From contig NTMA01000163.1 in NCBI GenBank assembly GCA_002917075.1, positions 1-33,286 on the forward strand: DNA of 33,286 bases. Reading direction: 5' to 3'. The notes under the pieces were generated by a model. It was not told where the DNA came from and searched no databases. It saw only the letters and a program-made list of their open reading frames with translations. The stretch comes from Hawksworthiomyces lignivorus. Taxonomy: Eukaryota; Ascomycota; Sordariomycetes; Ophiostomatales; Ophiostomataceae. Below are positions 22,029-31,224 of this stretch, one piece after another. How positions within the stretch are numbered: the first letter of the stretch is position 1; the number at the start of each line of letters is the position of its first letter. The position numbers were made by a program, and so were the translations under genes.

Positions 22029-23402
22029 TGTGAAGGTAGAGAAAGAATTGCTGACAGTATGCTGGTATGAATGATGTCTCATTCAAGGTGAGAAGATAAA
22101 AGACGTGAAGCTCTCAAGAAAGGCGCTGAGGCGCAAGAGGCAGTTGCGATTGGAAGAATATTGAACAGGATAAAGTAGAAGTTGAGAAAGCCTAATACCC
22201 TCAGAAAGAAGACTGCGGAGATTGACAAGCGCCAGTGTTGAGCGTGAGGTGCATAGAATAGGAAGAAACCAAGAATCAAAAGCAAAAAGAAAAAAATTTA
22301 CTGTCCAGACCCAATTTGTGAAAGATGATGACTTTTTTCTCTTTCCAGCTATCTTTATTTACGTAGTAACGCTGCAGCATTGATTCAGCATCAAAGACGA
22401 TCCTGGTTGGCTAATATCTGGCGAGACTCGCACGATGAAAAGGTTACCTAGAATAGCATAGGCCAGAACATGGCACGCAAGAAGAGGTTCGCTCCCTGGA
22501 AGCCGAACGCAAAGTCCATTCCCTCAGTTATGCATCTTTAGCATGTCTAGCGACGCCATCGAAGCTTTCAGAAGGTGGGTTAGCTCTAGCTCCTCTGCGG
22601 GGCGTTCTCTGTAGCTTTAAAAGCTAGTGCAGTTCTCCAGTCTCCAAGTCTCCATCTGCCCCTATTAAGTTGTTAGTATGACAGTTTACGCCCTGCAGCT
22701 CTGTCTGCTATACACATACCTCGGGTAGTGCGGAAATCGATTTACGCCCTGTGATGATTCATTGCTAGATTTTACTTGACCCGGTCTCTCCAACAAACAT
22801 CACGGAGAGTCGGTGCTTCTCGGTACGACAGCTCGAAGTGCCATCAGACAACCCCCACATGGCCATCGTAAGGAATTGATCGCAATAGATCGGCATGACG
22901 GGTTATCGATCTCTTGTTACGGGCCCTTGCAGGCTGTTACCTACCAAGTGAACTGTATTGCCGATTAGACTAGTAGGGGAGGTGATGATGCAGCGCTTCT
23001 CCAAGTCCTGTCCCCTATGTTACTCCGCTCTTTCTCCAATTAATCGTCGACTAAGGGCCAAAAAAAGTGCAATATGAGCAGAGTAAGAGGAATCTATTGG
23101 GAGGTGAAGTAAACGAAAAAAGACAGAAGAAGACGGTCAGGGAAAGCGACGAAAGATATTGCCGATGGGGGCCTCATTTCTTGCTTCATTTGTGTTTTAG
23201 ATGCCATGTTGCTTCGGCCTCCGTGGCGACTCTAGACATAATTTAACTCTTGCGCCTTTTCAATAACATCAACTTACCGTGCCGCACTTCCCTGTTGGAC
23301 TCTTGCCGCCTTCGTTTTTCTCCTGCTTTCTAATTTTCTTCCAACGACGAGCAACCTTATATCCTCATTTCTGTCTCTTACCTATACCCAAATACCGCCA
23401 AT
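22029..23402. promoter_or_regulatory. divergent promoter of the two enoyl-CoA hydratases
   Basis: This non-coding 1374-bp region serves both hydratase genes. It holds TGATTCA at 22381-22387 and 22755-22761, CCTCGG at 22719-22724, and an 11-bp direct repeat TTTACGCCCTG at 22685-22695 and 22741-22751 bracketing the CCTCGG. The last 150 bp before hydratase 2 are T/C-rich. No hidden gene was recognised. Confidence 0.6.
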
Positions 23403-24351
23403 ATGACAGCACCACGCTCAACCGTTGCGATGCCAGACTGGATCCAGCAGCCGCATCCGCATCTCGAGCACAGCATCGTCTCGTTCCCGCGCAAGCACAT
23501 CCTGCTGGTGACGATCAACCGGCCCGAATTCCGCAACTGCCTGCCCGTCCAAGCCACCATCGAGCTGGGCGCGCTGTGGAAGTGGTACGACACAGAGCCG
23601 GAGCTGCGGTGCGCCGTGTTCACGGGCGCAGGGGATAAGGCCTTCTGCTCCGGCATGGACCTGAAGCAGCGGCTCGACATCCGGCAGACCAACGACGTGC
23701 CGCTCGAGTATCCGGCGGGCGGCTTCGGCGGCATGTCCAACCGCGTCGGCAAGAAGCCCATCGTCATCGCCTGCAATGGGCATGCGCACGGTAAGCATAC
23801 TGCTCGCGGCTGCTTGTCCCCTAGGAAAAGAAGTGGTCTGTCCTCGTGTGGAAATATCCTGCTGACTATTTTTTTTCTTCCCTCTAGGCGGCGGCATGGA
23901 AATCGTGCTGAATGCAGACGTCATCTTCGCTTCCCCTAATGCTGATTTCCGCCTGCCCGAGGTGCTGCGTGGCGTCTCTGCGCTAGCCGGCGCTCTGCCC
24001 CGCTGCATGTGGCTGTTCGGCAACCACCGCACGATGGATCTCGTGCTGACGGGCCGGACGCTGACGCTCAAGGAGGCGGTCGACTGGGGCCTGGTGAAGG
24101 AAGTGGTCCCGCAGGACCGCCTGCTAGACCGCGCTCTGGACTACGCCGAGGAGATCGCGTCCATGAGCCCAGACAGCGTCATCATCTCGCGCCTCGGCGC
24201 CCGAGAGGCCTGGGAGACGGGCGTCAGCCGCGCCACGCTGCGCGGCCAGGAGCTGTGGGCAGACAACATGTTGCGCGGACCCAACGCCGTTGAGGGCTTG
24301 TCGGCCTTCCGGCACAAAAGAGACCCCAAATGGGTGCCGTCGAATTTGTAA
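23403..24351 (+). CDS. enoyl-CoA hydratase/isomerase 2 (crotonase fold), possibly peroxisomal
   Basis: Exons are 23403-23790 and 23888-24351, giving 283 aa; the 97-nt intron splits the GGG loop (CNGHAHG|GGMEI). CSGMDLKQR (82-90) and HGGGMEI (129-135) form the oxyanion hole; Glu134 and Glu154 (LPEVLRG) are the two acid/base residues. It shares the LVLTGRTLTLKEAVDWGLV-type helical region with family members and is clearly distinct in sequence from hydratase 1. The protein ends in SNL, a weak or non-canonical PTS1 variant, so import into peroxisomes is likely but less certain than for its partners. Confidence 0.93.
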
Positions 24352-25158
24352 GGGAGGAGGAACAGAACACAACCCTAGATCCAGATATAGACATAGACAG
24401 ATATGCATTGAGCGACGGAGGAGCTAGATGGTTTTACAAGGGATTACATAGCCAAGACATAGCAAGCCGCTACATGTATTTACTTCATTGGATTTTATTT
24501 GATTCATTACGACTCGCAACCTTTTCTAATGCGCTTCTGCATCGTGATAGCAAAATTTGCACTGGCATGACACGAACAGGTCGCCCTGCCCCAAGTAACC
24601 TCAACGATCCACATCCAGCTGCCTGTCAAAGATGCAATTCCTTCTCGTCGCACGGATGTAACCGAACACAACTCTGTAGTCTCCTCTCTTTCGATATATT
24701 GCATCGCATGTTGTGAGATTGCCATGTGGGTAGAGAATTGCATACAGCAGCTCATTGCCCAAATGGGAAGTGGATGCGTTATCCGCTATCGGGTGGGCAT
24801 TTTCCGCACTGGATCCTGAGCTGTGCTGACAACAGATGGATGTTCTCTGTGGAGAGCTCGCCTTCTACTTCGGCGCTAGGCTGCTGCACACCGTTGTCTC
24901 TGGCCCATTTGCCATGCGCTGCAAATACAGGGGGTTCTTAGGTATGTCTGTGCAGAATGTTGCTGAAGCGAAGTTGAAAATGCAGCATTCGAAGCTCATG
25001 TGAGAAGCACGTTTTGCCTTTGTGAGTTTGTAAAAACAGTGCGAGTTTTATTAATTCAGAACGCTGTTAATGGTCTACACTCGTTGGCTTCATCTAATAT
25101 GTACACACGCCTCTCGTTGACCGACTTGATTAGAAACATTTTGCTTTTTCGTTTTGCT
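24352..25158. other. convergent 3' region of hydratase 2 and the MaoC gene
   Basis: No gene found in 807 bp. It contains TGATTCA at 24500-24506, which is not in an obvious promoter. Open frames of 60-130 codons overlap on both strands without motifs. Confidence 0.5.
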
Positions 25159-26308
25159 TTACAAATGGCTCTTGGCCTGCTTGATCTTGGCGTATCCGTT
25201 GGATCTATGAAATTGATAGTCAGCATACGTTCAGATATCAGAGTATGCAAATAAGAGAAATAGAAAAGAAATAAAACAGCATGGTTGAATGAACGTACAG
25301 CGCCGCGCGGCCATCATTGAGCACGACCGTCTCGAAGGCGATGTTGTCGTAGCCGCCCTCGGAGCCGACCACCCACATGCGTGTCTCTAGCTCGTCGCCC
25401 GGGTAAACGACGTTCTTGAAGCGTGCGCCAAAGGCCTTGAAGCGGGTCGGGTCAGAGCCGCCGAGCTCGCGCAGGATGCCGTGCGCGGCAAAGTTCCAGG
25501 TGCCCAGCCCCTGCATGATGGCGCCCTTGAAGCCGCCGCCGCGACCAAACTCGTCGTCGGCGTGCAGCGGATTGTAATCGCCACAGAGGCGGTAGAGGAG
25601 GGCGGTCTCGGCCGTGGTTTGGACACGCGACACGGCATCCGGCCGACGGTCGCGCGGCACCTGCACGGACGGCTTGGAGGGGCCCTTGGGCTGGCCGTAG
25701 CCGCCCTGCTTGATGCCAAAGGCCATCGAGTTCATCTTGACATAGACCTTGCCGGTCTTGACGTCGAGCAGCTCCTGCTCCGCTTCGAGGACCATGTTGC
25801 CGCCCTTGTCGTAGACGCCGACCACTTTCTGGTGGATCTCCAGGTCCAGGCCCTCGGAGCTCACAGGTACTGGGTTGATGATCTCGATGCCGCGCTCGCC
25901 GTCCACCGAGTTCTGGACATCGAAAGGCGGCACACCGGGTACAACACCCGCTGACGAGCCTGTGATCATCTTCTTGACAAAATCGTACACATCCTGGTCG
26001 GTCTGCTTGAAGAGTAGATTGATAGGGAACGTCGGAAAAGTGGCGAACTTGGGGTGCAGTTCATACAGGAAGTGCAGCTCGTCAGCCTTGCAACCAATGG
26101 CATTTGCCTGTGGTCGCATTTAGTACCTGCTCCGAGTGATGATATAAAGACAAAAAGAATGGCAGTCGCAAAGAGGTCTTACAAACAGCAGCACATCACG
26201 GCGGTTGTAGCTGCACTTCACAACAGGGTAGCGGTAGCCGGTGGCCTTTGTGAAGTCAACATTGTCGTATCTGCCAGAGGCATTCTTGACGGGCCTGTCG
26301 CTGGCCAT
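25159..26308 (-). CDS. MaoC/hydratase-2-type peroxisomal enoyl-CoA hydratase
   Basis: Exons on the minus strand are 26308-26183, 26107-25299 and 25204-25159, giving 326 aa. The N-terminal half (about 35-170) is a degenerate hot-dog domain. The C-terminal half has the hydratase-2 motif YRLCGDYNPLHADDEFG, with Asp219, Asn221 and His224 as expected catalytic residues, and GAIMQGLGTWNFA behind it. This matches the 2-enoyl-CoA hydratase 2 unit of fungal and animal multifunctional enzyme 2, which makes (3R)-hydroxyacyl-CoA, here as a stand-alone protein. The tiny last exon (46 nt, 14 residues) supplies the end KSHL, a PTS1 (SHL), so splicing of intron 2 (25205-25298) decides targeting: read-through would replace it with a hydrophobic tail. 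Confidence 0.93.
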
Positions 26309-27057
26309 TGTGTATATCTAAGAATGACAAAAAAAAGAAGAACCAAGAGAAAAGACGAGGAGGCGAAGAAAGTGTGATGGGATGTTAGGCGCTAGAATGA
26401 AACAGCGAAAATGGAAAATGAAAGCAGAAGGGGGAAAACAGCCTGTGTCCGGGAGCCTTTCTGCTTGTCAAGTAAAAGAAATGGCAATTCCATTAAAAAG
26501 AGATATCAATCGTTGGAAGCAAGACAGCTACCAGAAAGAGAAATGCAGAAAAGAGCAAAATAGAACATCTCGTCGGTGGTTGTCAAGAACCGACAGTTGG
26601 TCTAGTACAGAGCACGAGTGGACACTACAGGGTTTGGCCCAGAAGCCCCAAATATGCAGCTAAGAGGCCGCTAAAAGGCGTGTAAGTGAACTCCGCTCCT
26701 CCAACTTCTAGTAGCCCGCGGCAGTGGAGCTAGCTAAGAACTAGCAGGCATCGGTTGCAGAAACCGAGGCTGATTCAGTGACTTTGACGATCACTATGAT
26801 GACTCGTCTACCTCTGTTGACGTCAACCAAACGCGGCAGATCAAGAGCCCATTCCATGTGTAAACTGCATTTTCTAGAGATCATTCACTTTGGAAAGCAG
26901 GCATAGGATTGGAGCAGTTATTTTCTCAATTTCGTAGATGTTTTAGAACCATGTGCGGAAGGTCAACGTTCAATGTTTATGTGCATAAGACAGATCATAA
27001 AAACATTTCCATAGCATCTCCATTTTCACGTGAAGAGACTTTAAAGACGTTTTCCAT
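26309..27057. other. MaoC upstream region and AtuA-2 3' end
   Basis: No gene found. It holds the CCGAGG, TGATTCA and TTGACGTCAA motifs listed separately. The segment next to the MaoC start is purine-rich on the plus strand, that is T/C-rich in the direction of transcription. Confidence 0.5.
26764..26826. promoter_or_regulatory. composite CCGAGG / TGATTCA / TTGACGTCAA element
   Basis: CCGAGG (26764-26769, the reverse complement of CCTCGG) is one base from TGATTCA (26771-26777), and a full CRE palindrome TTGACGTCAA follows at 26817-26826. All lie 456-518 bp before the MaoC ATG. They match FarA-type and bZIP-type sites; binding is inferred. Confidence 0.5.
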
Positions 27058-28929
27058 TTAAATGTGCTTGTAGATCCTGCCGGCCTTCGCGAAGGCGGCA
27101 GTCCGCCTCGCATCCTCAGCGGCCACCAGGTCGGCAGGCAGGTCGACGTAGCGGGCGCGCAGGAACTCGCCGACGCTCTTGCCGAAGCCGTCGACGATGC
27201 TGCTGCTGCTGACGCCGTCTTGCAGGAGGCCGCGCACGACGATGTGCACGAGGAGCAGGTTGGGGAACTCGCAGCGCTCGACGGCGTAGGCGTCGGACCA
27301 GTCGTCGCCCAGCAGCTCCCGCACGCGGGCAGTGGTCAGGAAGGCCTGCAGCCAGGGGTAGGCGGCCGGGTCGCGCACCCAGATGCCAATGTTGGAGTTG
27401 CTGCCCTTGTCGCCCGAGCGGGCGAAGACGAGGTCGCCGAGGGGCCGCCGCACCGTCTTCAGGTCTGCTGGCAGCGCCACCGTCGGCTCGTAGCTCGGCT
27501 GCTCCGGCACGCTGTCGCGGCACAGGTTGGCCGGCCGCGCGGGCACGTCGTAGACCTTGGTCTCGTCGCCCAGAAAGTGCACGCGCAGCGGGATGAGCGA
27601 CTGGCTCGCCAGCACAGGGAAGTAGCGCACGTAGGCGCGCGGCTCCAGCGTGCGCCAGTCCATGGACGTGTGCATGCCGCAGAAGCCGCCTAGGCCGTTG
27701 AAGAAGATGGCGTGGCGCAGCTGGCGCAGGGCCTCCTTGCGCGGCGACTGGGCGAACAGCCGGATGGCCACCGTGCACGCCGCCTGCGACCGTGGGTCTG
27801 CGGGCGTCGAGCCGTACCGCTCGACGCTAAACGTCGTAAAATCGTCGCGGTTGATCCGCTGCAGCACGCCTTCTTTCATCTGCTGGAACTTGGCCTCCGT
27901 GTCAAGCCCAGCACAGAACACAAATAGCTCCGCCTGCCAGCCGCCAAGCAAGCACACGGCCAGCTTTGTGGTCGGCGGCGGCGGCGAGCCCTGCACGCCA
28001 TAGACGCGCACGCGATCCGGTCCTTCCTGGCGCAACGAAATGGTGTCCATGTGTACGGTGACGTCCGGAGTCAGGTAGAGCGGCCCCTGGATCTCGTAGG
28101 TGGCCTGCGCCTTGACCGTGTCCAGTGTCAGGGCGCCGTTAGTACCCTTGTTCTTGGTGATCACGAAACTGCCGTCGGCCTCGATCTCGACAATCGGGTA
28201 GCCCAGGTCGAACATGTGCTCGATTTCCCGCACGCCGCAGAAGTTGCCGCCCGTCACGGATGGCCCGCACTCGGTCAGATGGCCTGCTACTAGACTGCCG
28301 GCTAGCGCATTGTAGTCCTCCGGGCCCCAGCCATGCCACCAAGCGGCAAGGCCCATGACGGGGCTGGCGTCGCAACAGCGGCCACAGATGACCATGTCGG
28401 CGCCCTCTTCCAAGGCGCGCTGCACGCCTGCAAGACCCGTGTAGGCGTTAGCCGTCAGCATGTCCTGGACTTCCGCGCCGGTGAGCTTGACGCCATCGTA
28501 GTTGAGGTGACTGAGTTCAGCATCCAACTTTCCCTGGCGAACCTCCTCAGTGACGTTGTCACCAGTGACCCAAGCGATCTTGACGCCCGTGATGCCTAAG
28601 CTCTGAAAATACTTGTCCACTGCCACAGCCAGGCCTCTAGGATTCAGAGCGCCGCCATCGTGCACGACCTTAATCTTCTTCTCTGCTAGGAACCGAGCAC
28701 CATCGCCATTGTGCCAGGCAAGCTGCTCGAGGAAGCTAGTCTCGTATCCTGCCTCCGGATCAGACTTCTGGTCGATGGCACGCCATGCCAGGTTAAATTC
28801 GGCCAGGTAGTCTCCGGTAATGGCGTCGATGCCTCCAGCCTTGGCCAGCTCATAGATCTGGTCAAAGCCGTCGCCGATGGCACCAGAGCAGTTGGCGATG
28901 CGGATGGCACGCTTAGCATCGCTACCCAT
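27058..28929 (-). CDS. AtuA-like (DUF1446) protein 2
   Basis: Single exon, 623 aa; ATG at 28929 is the first true ATG in the frame. RIANCSGAIGDG at the N-terminus, ITGDYLAEFNLAW (37-49), DMVICGRCCDASP (178-190), AAWWHGW and SPPPPTTK mark the AtuA domain; RSGDKGSNSNIGIW (from 504) marks the C-terminal AtuA-type domain. The family is tied to acyclic terpene utilisation in Pseudomonas, with no settled reaction. This copy keeps the Cys185-Cys186 pair that AtuA-1 lacks and is strongly GC-biased in third positions, unlike AtuA-1. It ends in KHI, so there is no PTS1 and cytosolic location is the default. It is divergent from ligase 2 across 2.3 kb. Confidence 0.92.
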   Translation of the reverse strand: MGSDAKRAIRIANCSGAIGDGFDQIYELAKAGGIDAITGDYLAEFNLAWRAIDQKSDPEAGYETSFLEQLAWHNGDGARFLAEKKIKVVHDGGALNPRGLAVAVDKYFQSLGITGVKIAWVTGDNVTEEVRQGKLDAELSHLNYDGVKLTGAEVQDMLTANAYTGLAGVQRALEEGADMVICGRCCDASPVMGLAAWWHGWGPEDYNALAGSLVAGHLTECGPSVTGGNFCGVREIEHMFDLGYPIVEIEADGSFVITKNKGTNGALTLDTVKAQATYEIQGPLYLTPDVTVHMDTISLRQEGPDRVRVYGVQGSPPPPTTKLAVCLLGGWQAELFVFCAGLDTEAKFQQMKEGVLQRINRDDFTTFSVERYGSTPADPRSQAACTVAIRLFAQSPRKEALRQLRHAIFFNGLGGFCGMHTSMDWRTLEPRAYVRYFPVLASQSLIPLRVHFLGDETKVYDVPARPANLCRDSVPEQPSYEPTVALPADLKTVRRPLGDLVFARSGDKGSNSNIGIWVRDPAAYPWLQAFLTTARVRELLGDDWSDAYAVERCEFPNLLLVHIVVRGLLQDGVSSSSIVDGFGKSVGEFLRARYVDLPADLVAAEDARRTAAFAKAGRIYKHI

Positions 28930-31224
28930 GGCTACGAAAGGGGAATACCACGATAAGATGGGATTAGGTATAGCAATTGACGAACAATCACGCTGGGACA
29001 ATATGCTACAACGAAAGTCGAGTAATTCCTAAGAACACAACACACAAGCTAGAAGAAGCACGACCCGGTTGGCAACAATAGATAAAAATCCTCTTCTTGA
29101 TGATCCATCCTGTCAATTTCCGTTCAACTACAACGGCGACTCCGCAGAAATCATTGATTCGCTTCTTCGTCACCTGTTCACACACCAATTTAGCCTCTAT
29201 TTCCTGTTGAATCATTACTGCCAGGTAGTTTCGTTCGGTAATCCCAGCCCAGTAGGGTTCATCCTGCAAGACTCGAAAATGGAACAAGAAGACTTCCGCC
29301 AACCGGCGTGTTTCTCTTTTCCTCTAATATTGTGCCGATCTTTCATCCCGAGTCAGTGGTGGTGATGCACGTACACACAGAGATCGCCTCCAGCCTCTAC
29401 AGGTCACATCTCATCCCATGCTAGCTCCGCTTGGTCTGAAGAAGTCTGAGCTCCACAAGCTCTACGACTGCTTCTTGGACCCATTCGCTTTTCTCTCCCC
29501 CTTGTCTCCCCCCCACCAAAAACTAACGACAACGAGAAGCTAACCGCTAAGACACAATCAACCATCTCTGGGGAATATTTTCCGTGGGAGGGTCGGACGA
29601 GTCGCACTTCTCTGAGGGACATGCTGGCCACGACCGGTGGATGTGGCTCTACGACGTAGGCAGATAGGGCACAGATGATTCAGAACTGAGGAAAAGGATT
29701 TTCCGACCCTACCATCCTTCTCGCCTCTTCCCGTCTCGCTTGCTGCTGGTGTGGTTTTGTTGGTTTTTTTTTTTGCTGGGAGGAGACCGTGCTGTGCATT
29801 TGTCCCTGCTTAGTACGCACTCACACGCAAACTCGCCCACTCTCGGAGAATACGACGTCAGCTAGTAGCATTTGTAGTAAAGTTTGCCGAAGGAACCAGG
29901 CAACACAGTGGCAGGGAGGGTTGAAGCAGCACATTGGCAGGGAGATGCAGCCCAGATGCATGTAAAGTACAGTGTTTGCATACGCCATATGCATGGAACG
30001 GGTGTCATACTTCGATTCGCGAACCCTTGAAGGACATAGACATCTCTCTGGTGGTCGCCGTCTTCTCTTTCAATTCCCCCTTTTTGCGCTCTCGTCTTCC
30101 CGCCGCCGCATCCGGATCAAGCTTTTTGGCTTGGGGCTTTTCGTTTTATCTGTGGACTCTTGGCTCGCCCAGTGTGCCCCATGCTGCCACCATACAACCC
30201 ACCTGGCTTCATTTTAGCCCGTCAGCACCCCATCTTTCTCTCCCCTAGCCAAGCAGCAGGCGACCGCACTAAGCTCATACTAAGTGCGGGCATGCGATTA
30301 CAGGTGGGCACTGTCAGAAAAGGGAAACTCTTTCGTGTGTAATCTGTAGCCTGCTGTCTTAACTGCGAGAGGAAAAGCAGAACGGCTTGGGAGGGATCTT
30401 CCCACTAGTGGCCCTCTCTCCACAGATTTACCACATGCCAACATGGGCTAAGTCTGTGCCCCCAATGGCTGGACATGCCTGGTTTATTGCCTGCAAGACT
30501 GACCGCGACAACGTCAGTTCTCGTACAGAGTTGCATCACAAACAAGGGCAAATTGGGCAAAATTCAGTAAGGCGTGCTCCGGTGAATATTCTGGAATGGG
30601 ACTGGTTCCAGGAGTCTGGGCAGGCAATACGCTTACATACATGTTAGTGAGTCCAGCGGCGGATGCAGAAGAGGGTATTCCGTCCTCGACACCATTACCG
30701 AACCCAGTGTTGCACGGGGGTCTATCGTCTTCCGCGCCGACGGGTAGACAATTCGTTCGCTTGTATCTTATTTTCGAGTTATTGGTTTTTTCAGATAAAC
30801 TGGGGGTATCTTGGCTTGTGGCACCAGTGTGTCCATTATCAGTATCTGTTTTAAGAGGCTTTTTTTATTTCCTTCTATTTGAAGAAGCTCGACTAATTTG
30901 GTTTCCAGTTCGTCATCTCCGCTTTGGATATCTTCAATTCGTCCCAACAGTCCTCTCGCTTCACTGGCTTTGCTTTTCATTTATTTCACAGTCTTTTTCT
31001 CTTCATTTTAATTTCTTGGTCCAGATAATCTGGCTCTTGAGGTGTCGATCGTCTGCATTTTGGGACTCGAAAGCCTGCGACTAATTTTTGTGCTTCTCTC
31101 CCCTCCTCTCCATTTTCTCTCTGTGCTGTCATCTCAGGCCACCACCACACGTCCTTTTCCTCCTCTTTCTCTCTCATCTTCCCCGCTCCGTCCTCACTTC
31201 TTCCCCCAATTCCAATCGCCCAAC
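28930..31224. other. 2.3-kb divergent region between AtuA-2 and ligase 2
   Basis: No supported gene. It contains TGATTCA (29676-29682), ACGTCA cores near 29851 and 30511, and poly-T near 29767-29774. Open frames up to 160 codons at 30596-31084 use no recognisable motif. Confidence 0.5.
31085..31224 (+). promoter_or_regulatory. pyrimidine-rich leader of ligase 2
   Basis: About 140 bp of C/T-rich sequence end at the ATG of ligase 2. CT tracts at this place are common near transcription starts of well-expressed fungal genes. Confidence 0.45.

Noticed and set aside
22480..22510. Possible tRNA T-arm (GGTTCGCTCCC)
   Set aside because: The matching stem halves and the rest of a cloverleaf are absent.
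30596..31084. 162-codon plus-strand frame before ligase 2
   Set aside because: Phe/Leu/Ser-rich translation of a T/C-rich promoter, with no domain and several overlapping frames on both strands.
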